Shown here: piece by piece, positions 23,180 to 27,134 of the stretch
How positions within the stretch are numbered: the stretch's first letter is position 1
Layout of the letters: each line of letters opens with the position of its first letter
Assembly: GCA_937894465.1 (NCBI GenBank)
Contig: CALCRE010000152.1
Span: forward strand, 1-27,134
DNA: 27,134 bases
Source: an uncultured Clostridia bacterium
GTDB taxonomy: Bacteria > Bacillota > Clostridia > JAAYHZ01
Direction: 5' to 3'
Translations under genes and position numbers: made by a program
The notes under the pieces: generated by a model
Told to the model about the DNA's origin: nothing
The model's database searches: none
Seen by the model: the letters and a program-made list of their open reading frames with translations, nothing else

Positions 23180-24071
23180 TCAACCACATTAAACCGAAGC
23201 TGATGATCACCGTCAGGTTTGTGGTTGTACCCACGAATCGACGATCATAATCAAACTGTATGGAATATGGGATCACCGCCATACCGATAGGTAAAATCAT
23301 ACCAATGAGCAAAGTTGTTCTAAACAAGGGCTCAAAGGGTAATATGAAATACAAGATACCGCCGATGATGGCTCCGGTGATGTATCGGGTGGCCAGTACT
23401 TTACCGATGTCTTTCCAATAGCTTTTTTCGAATGTGAAGCTTAAATAGATACCCAACAGTAGCAAAGACAAGGGCATATTGGCTTTTGACAATATGTCGC
23501 ATACATCTACGACGATTTTCGGGAATCCGATATTAGTCAAATTAAGTGTAAGGGTCAAAATATATGAAACCAAAGGGACGGATTTTACCAGCTTTTTGGC
23601 AATGGATTTAAAATCGGCTTTTTCCGTTTCCGAAGAAAAGTGCCCGGCTATGATATAGCACAAGCCGAACAATATGATGGCGTTACCCATATCGAACATA
23701 CCGAAATATTTCAATGCGTTTTGTCCCCAAACTGCTTCCACCAACGGGTAAGCGAACAATCCCACATTAAAGCCGGGTAACAAGTAGATCAACATGCCTC
23801 TTCTTTTTCGATCGGTGTCCTTGATGAGAAGAAAGCCTAAGAATGCAATGAAAGCTCCATACAACATATTGATGACGGGAAGCCATATCAAAGACGCTTC
23901 CACTGTTATGGCGCTAAAGGTTTTAATTACCAATGCAGGTAATGAAATGTTGAAAACCACCTTGGAGATGCCTTCTCCGTCTTTTTCCGTGAGCAAACCG
24001 ATCCTTTTGGCAAAGTACCCCAAAACGATGATCAGCATGGATAATATAAATTGCGTATTAACGTTTCCCAA
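23157..24071 (-). CDS. AEC-family (auxin efflux carrier-like) transporter
   Basis: A 304-residue integral membrane protein with about ten hydrophobic helices, of the auxin efflux carrier/malate permease family. The first helix (ILSMLIIVLGYFAKRIGLL) and the following region with SKVVFNISLPALVIKTFS are the family signature. The C-terminal half has the repeated pattern with LLGIYLS and MILPIGMAVIPYS. Substrates in bacteria are usually organic anions and cannot be assigned here. The gene starts with TTG at 24071, with AAAGGAAG seven bases upstream. The nearest in-frame ATG would remove much of the first helix. It stands alone on the minus strand, divergent from glutamate racemase, and its last codons overlap the GH144-like gene. 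Confidence 0.88.
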   Translation of the reverse strand: MGNVNTQFILSMLIIVLGYFAKRIGLLTEKDGEGISKVVFNISLPALVIKTFSAITVEASLIWLPVINMLYGAFIAFLGFLLIKDTDRKRRGMLIYLLPGFNVGLFAYPLVEAVWGQNALKYFGMFDMGNAIILFGLCYIIAGHFSSETEKADFKSIAKKLVKSVPLVSYILTLTLNLTNIGFPKIVVDVCDILSKANMPLSLLLLGIYLSFTFEKSYWKDIGKVLATRYITGAIIGGILYFILPFEPLFRTTLLIGMILPIGMAVIPYSIQFDYDRRFVGTTTNLTVIISFGLMWLIMSLLSV

Positions 24072-24229
24072 TTAAAAACTTCCTTTATCGTCATTTTACG
24101 AATAACCGAACAGCCTTCATTATATATCGACAATCCCAAAGCCGCAAGATAAGTCTCCTTTACAAACCGACCGGGTTATGTGTAAAATAGGTTCATAAAA
24201 TTACTGTACTTAAAAATGGAGGCGTTCAT

Positions 24230-25030
24230 TTGCAAATAGGTTTTTTTGATTCCGGCATCGGAGGAATTACGGTATTGCATAAGGCTATAAAATTGATTCC
24301 CAATGAGGATTATCTGTATTATGCCGATACTCTTCATGCTCCTTATGGTGAAAAAAGCAAGGAATATGTGAAAGATCTTGTTTTTCATGCAGTGGAGTTC
24401 ATGACGTCAAAAGGTTTGAAGGCTTTGGTCATTGCGTGCAATACTGCCACCAGCGCAGCCATAGGGGATTTGAGATGCAAATACGACTTTCCGGTAATCG
24501 GAATGGAGCCTGCAGTGAAGCCTGCTGTTGAATTAATGGGAAATTCGAATAAAAGGGTATTGGTGTTTGCCACTGAATTATCCTTAAAGGAAGACAAGTT
24601 TCAGGATTTGGTGAAAAAGGTGGACCACAGACATATCGTGGACTATATTCCTTTACCCAAGCTGGTTCGTTTCGCAGAAGGGTTTCAATTTGATTCTCCT
24701 AAAGTACAAGAATATCTGGAAAGCATTTTGTCCGGAATAAATATGATGAACTATGGAGCGGTGGTGTTAGGCTGCACTCACTACCCGTTTTTTAAAGATT
24801 TGTTTGCTCGTCTTTTGCCGAAAGATATTTTAATTGTAGATGGTAATTTGGGAACGGTTAAAAATCTAAAACGAATTCTTACACAAAACAATAACAAACC
24901 GGAAGGAACCGGGCAGATTGATTTTTATCAGTCCGGAGTAAAGATAGAGGATATGGATGTAGTCCGCCGATATTACGGATTAATGGAGCGGTTGGATCGA
25001 ATGGATAATGAAAAACAAGCAGAGGTATGA
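24230..25030 (+). CDS. murI: Glutamate racemase
   Basis: A 266-residue enzyme that converts L-glutamate to D-glutamate for peptidoglycan. The start reads IGFFDSGIGGITVL. The two catalytic cysteines are C70 (IACNTATS) and C182 (GCTHYPFF), and YYADTLHAPYG is also conserved. The length is that of the family. It starts with TTG at 24230 with GGAGG nine bases upstream; no in-frame ATG precedes the essential FDSGIGG motif. It overlaps the next gene, suggesting joint expression with the dehydrogenase. This is a housekeeping function and the only clear cell-wall precursor gene in the window. Confidence 0.95.
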   Translation: MQIGFFDSGIGGITVLHKAIKLIPNEDYLYYADTLHAPYGEKSKEYVKDLVFHAVEFMTSKGLKALVIACNTATSAAIGDLRCKYDFPVIGMEPAVKPAVELMGNSNKRVLVFATELSLKEDKFQDLVKKVDHRHIVDYIPLPKLVRFAEGFQFDSPKVQEYLESILSGINMMNYGAVVLGCTHYPFFKDLFARLLPKDILIVDGNLGTVKNLKRILTQNNNKPEGTGQIDFYQSGVKIEDMDVVRRYYGLMERLDRMDNEKQAEV

Positions 25031-25997
25031 ACAGTTGAAGAAAAATTTATTGATGATGTTATCACCGCCTTTTATGTTTTCACAAGAGGATTTGGACAAG
25101 GTATCCCATTTGGCATCGGAATATCAAGTGACTGCTATAAGGGCCAAGGAAGTGACGAAAGAGCAAATTCAAACGGCGGAAATCATTTATGGTTGGCCGG
25201 ATGTTAAGCTGTTAAAGGATGCCCCCTATTTGAAGTGGTTGCATCTTCCCAGTGCAGGAGCGGATCGATACAACAAAAGGGATGTTTATGCAGAAGGGGA
25301 TATTGTGTTGACCACATCCGGTGGAACATTCGGAAAACCCATAGCCGAGCATGCCCTCAGCCTCATTTTAGCTTTTAACAGGGGCTTACACCAATATGTC
25401 AGAAACGGAGAGAACAAGCTTTGGAAGAGTGTTGTTCCTGTCAGGGACTTTTTCGGATCTACTGTGGGTATCATCGGCTTCGGAGATATCGGTAAGGAAG
25501 TTGCCAAAAGATGCAAAGCATTAGGAGCTTATACCATAGCAGTAAAGCGTACCCTGTCGGAAAAACCGGATTATATAGATGAACTCCTTTTGGAAAGTGA
25601 TGTGGGCTTGTTGTTAGAGCGATCCGATGCGATTGTTTTGGCTTTGCCCAACACACCTAAAACAACAGGTTTTTTGTCAAAAGAACGGATTGCCAAATTG
25701 AAAAAGACGGCTTTTGTCGTAAATGTAGGACGCGGATCAGCTATTGACCAGGATGCTTTAGTCGTTGCTTTGCATGAAGGAAGAATCGCCGGTGCGGGAT
25801 TGGATGTGACGACTCCGGAACCGTTGCCCCAAGACAATCCTTTGTGGTGTATGCCAAATGTTATTATTACATCCCATTCTTCCGGATTGTCTCCCACAAG
25901 CATTCATCGGAACTTTGATATCTTCTATCGTAACTTGGAAAAGTATCAGGCAAGAGAGTCTATGCACAATGTAGTGGATTTTAACGAGGGATACTGA
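25008..25997 (+). CDS. D-isomer-specific 2-hydroxyacid dehydrogenase
   Basis: A 329-residue NAD(P)-dependent dehydrogenase of the D-2-hydroxyacid family. The nucleotide-binding loop is VGIIGFGDIGKEVAKR (about 149-164). Catalytic residues follow in order: the arginine of NVGRGSAIDQDAL, the glutamate of TTPEPLPQDNPLW, and the histidine of ITSHSSG. It reduces 2-keto acids or oxidises D-2-hydroxy acids in the cytoplasm; the substrate is unknown. The ATG at 25008 overlaps murI by 23 bases and has no clear ribosome binding site. A TTG at 25035, with AGAGGT seven bases upstream and a 4-base gap after murI, is an attractive alternative giving 320 residues, as TTG starts are used elsewhere here. A strong terminator follows. 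Confidence 0.9.
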   Translation: MKNKQRYEQLKKNLLMMLSPPFMFSQEDLDKVSHLASEYQVTAIRAKEVTKEQIQTAEIIYGWPDVKLLKDAPYLKWLHLPSAGADRYNKRDVYAEGDIVLTTSGGTFGKPIAEHALSLILAFNRGLHQYVRNGENKLWKSVVPVRDFFGSTVGIIGFGDIGKEVAKRCKALGAYTIAVKRTLSEKPDYIDELLLESDVGLLLERSDAIVLALPNTPKTTGFLSKERIAKLKKTAFVVNVGRGSAIDQDALVVALHEGRIAGAGLDVTTPEPLPQDNPLWCMPNVIITSHSSGLSPTSIHRNFDIFYRNLEKYQARESMHNVVDFNEGY

Positions 25998-26028
25998 AAA
26001 AAAGAATATATAACCTATAAAAGGATTA

Positions 26029-26063
26029 AAAAGGTGGATTTGCATTTTTCAAATCCACCTTTT
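26029..26063 (+). terminator. Intrinsic terminator after the dehydrogenase gene
   Basis: AAAAGGTGGATTTG (26029-26042) and CAAATCCACCTTTT (26050-26063) form a perfect 14-base-pair stem with a 7-base loop. It ends in four T residues and begins 31 bases after the stop codon. The A-rich left flank means it may work on both strands. Confidence 0.88.
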
Positions 26064-26123
26064 GGTTGTTTGAAGATCTTATTCGAATTTATGTTAAGTT
26101 TTCGTAAACAATAGAATTACTTA

Positions 26124-26152
26124 TTGCCATAATGGTTAAAAGGTGATATAGT
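26124..26152 (+). promoter_or_regulatory. Promoter of the chromate transporter operon
   Basis: TTGCCA (26124-26129) and TATAGT (26147-26152) are 17 bases apart. The predicted transcript starts near 26159, giving a leader of about 100 bases before the TTG start codon at 26262. Confidence 0.6.
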
Positions 26153-26160
26153 AATCTTTA

Positions 26161-26240
26161 GGTAATTGAAATTTACCGAGTGGGAATGACTGTTTCATAC
26201 TAACTTTTAGCCGAAACGGTAATTAGCACCACTTATATTT
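26161..26240 (+). promoter_or_regulatory. Structured 5' leader before the chr genes, class unknown
   Basis: Several pairings are possible. They are GGTAA/TTACC (26161-26177), CTGTTTC (26190-26196) with GAAACGG (26213-26219) around a 16-base loop, and GAGTGG (26178-26183) with CCACTT (26229-26234), enclosing the previous stem. TTACCG (26173-26178) can instead pair with CGGTAA (26217-26222), which would exclude the other folds. Mutually exclusive stems fit a regulatory leader. It does not match any riboswitch consensus I can recall. Confidence 0.45.
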
Positions 26241-26261
26241 GTTTAACTAGGAGGTTAACCT

Positions 26262-26849
26262 TTGAAGAAGACTTCATTCAAATACTTGTTGGAAATATTC
26301 GCTTTGTTTTTTAAAATTGGTTCCTTTACTTTCGGGGGTGGCTTTGCCATGATCCCCATGATTGAAAAGGAGGTTATAGAGAAAAAGGGATGGGTTAAAA
26401 AGGAAGAATTAATGGACATATTTGCAGTATCTCAGACCGTACCCGGAGCCATTGCAATTAACACGGCAACATGTATCGGTGTCAAGCTTGCCGGAAGAAT
26501 CGGTGCTGTTTTTGCAACCGCCGGGATCATATTGCCTTCATTGATCATCATAACCCTTATTGCATCCTTGTTTACCACGTTAGAGGCCGGTCCTGTCATC
26601 AACGCCGCAATGGAGGGGATTCAACCGGTTGTGGTGGCTTTAATCGTCACAGCAGCTGTAAGGATGTGGAAAACCACCATTAACGATGTTGTTGGTGTTT
26701 TGATTGCTATTGTCACCGTTGTGTTGATCACGGTTTTTGACGTCAGCGCTATTGTGATGATTTTATTAGGAGCATTGACCGGTATGGTGATCAATCGCTT
26801 TTTTCCGGATAAGGCCAAAAAAATTGTAAAAAAGGAGTTGAGTGAATGA
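26262..26849 (+). CDS. Chromate transporter subunit, short CHR type (first half)
   Basis: A 195-residue membrane protein with a single CHR domain. FGGGFAMIPMIEKEVIEKKGW and SQTVPGAIAINTATCIG are the domain signature, followed by hydrophobic helices. Short CHR proteins are encoded in pairs and together correspond to one long ChrA chromate exporter. The transported ion is inferred from the family, and chromate resistance is not shown for all members. The start is TTG at 26262 with GGAGG seven bases upstream. The stop overlaps the next start as ATGA, so the partners are translationally coupled. Confidence 0.9.
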   Translation: MKKTSFKYLLEIFALFFKIGSFTFGGGFAMIPMIEKEVIEKKGWVKKEELMDIFAVSQTVPGAIAINTATCIGVKLAGRIGAVFATAGIILPSLIIITLIASLFTTLEAGPVINAAMEGIQPVVVALIVTAAVRMWKTTINDVVGVLIAIVTVVLITVFDVSAIVMILLGALTGMVINRFFPDKAKKIVKKELSE

Positions 26850-27134
26850 TCTATTTGAAATTGCTTTGGGAATTTGCCAAGATCGGTTTATTCAGCTTCG
26901 GTGCCGGTTATGCCAAGATTCCCATGCTTCAAGGAGTGGTGACAGAAAACTCATGGCTGACATTGGAGCAATTGGCTGATATTATTGTGATAGCTGAAAT
27001 GACGCCCGGTCCCATTGCCGTTAACACCGCTACATTTGTCGGGTACAAGATGGGGGGGCTTTTAGGAGGGATCATTGCAACCACAGGTGTGGCACTGCCT
27101 TCCATGCTGCTAATCTTCTTGGTATCAAAGTTGT
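26846..27134 (+). CDS. Chromate transporter subunit, short CHR type (second half, cut by window end)
   Basis: The first 96 codons of the partner CHR protein. FGAGYAKIPMLQGVV and AEMTPGPIAVNTATFVG repeat the signature of the preceding protein. The remaining part lies beyond the window. The ATG at 26846 overlaps the previous stop codon and has AAAGGAG eight bases upstream. Two half-size genes in tandem are the normal arrangement for this subfamily. Confidence 0.9.
   Translation, partial: MIYLKLLWEFAKIGLFSFGAGYAKIPMLQGVVTENSWLTLEQLADIIVIAEMTPGPIAVNTATFVGYKMGGLLGGIIATTGVALPSMLLIFLVSKL

Overview
The window looks like chromosomal DNA of a spore-forming, low-to-moderate-GC Bacillota, most likely a clostridial lineage. 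The evidence is AGGAGG-type ribosome binding sites with several TTG starts, a three-LysM/GH18 SleL-like spore-cortex hydrolase, a Gram-positive-type 6S RNA, a DUF1540 mini-protein, Ku/LigD end-joining genes, and many intrinsic terminators. I cannot assign a genus from sequence alone. I see no tRNA or rRNA gene, CRISPR array, intact insertion sequence or prophage.

Layout. (1) 1-6.2 kb: one very large secreted polysaccharide-lyase-like protein (heparinase II/III fold, CBM9-like domain, Ig-like domains, and a tandemly duplicated 245-residue N-terminal module). (2) 6.2-7.95 kb: an AhpD-like protein lacking its catalytic Cys/His residues, then an XRE regulator fused to a seven-fold GSGD-repeat beta domain, with nested palindromes in front of it. 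(3) 7.95-12.2 kb, minus strand: a GH38 alpha-mannosidase followed by a DUF362 ferredoxin-like protein, 16 bases apart. (4) 12.2-15.1 kb: a non-homologous end-joining operon, Ku / DNA ligase / polymerase, with the two LigD activities on separate genes. The divergent spacer before it carries two copies of a 62-base hairpin repeat. (5) 15.16-15.43 kb: a 6S RNA gene with its own promoter and terminator, facing a 53-codon DUF1540 gene on the minus strand. (6) 15.8-17.9 kb: a MESH1-like small alarmone hydrolase, translationally coupled to an Lnt-like membrane carbon-nitrogen hydrolase. (7) 17.9-20.7 kb: the SleL-like hydrolase (minus) and a divergent M24 aminopeptidase. (8) 20.7-21.8 kb: a strong promoter driving a stretch that looks like a decayed gene, then a Phd-antitoxin/Uma2-nuclease fusion. 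(9) 21.9-24.1 kb: a GH144-type glycoside hydrolase convergent with an AEC transporter. (10) 24.2-26.0 kb: glutamate racemase overlapping a D-2-hydroxyacid dehydrogenase. (11) 26.1 kb to the end: a structured leader before a split, two-gene chromate transporter, the second gene cut by the window edge.

Together the genes suggest a spore-former that degrades complex polysaccharides (secreted lyase, intracellular mannosidase and beta-glucanase-like enzyme). It also carries stationary-phase and spore functions (6S RNA, alarmone hydrolase, NHEJ, SleL). The features most likely to be new are the hairpin-repeat pair before Ku, the unexplained leader before the chr genes, the Phd-Uma2 fusion with its decayed upstream neighbour, and the HTH/GSGD-repeat regulator.
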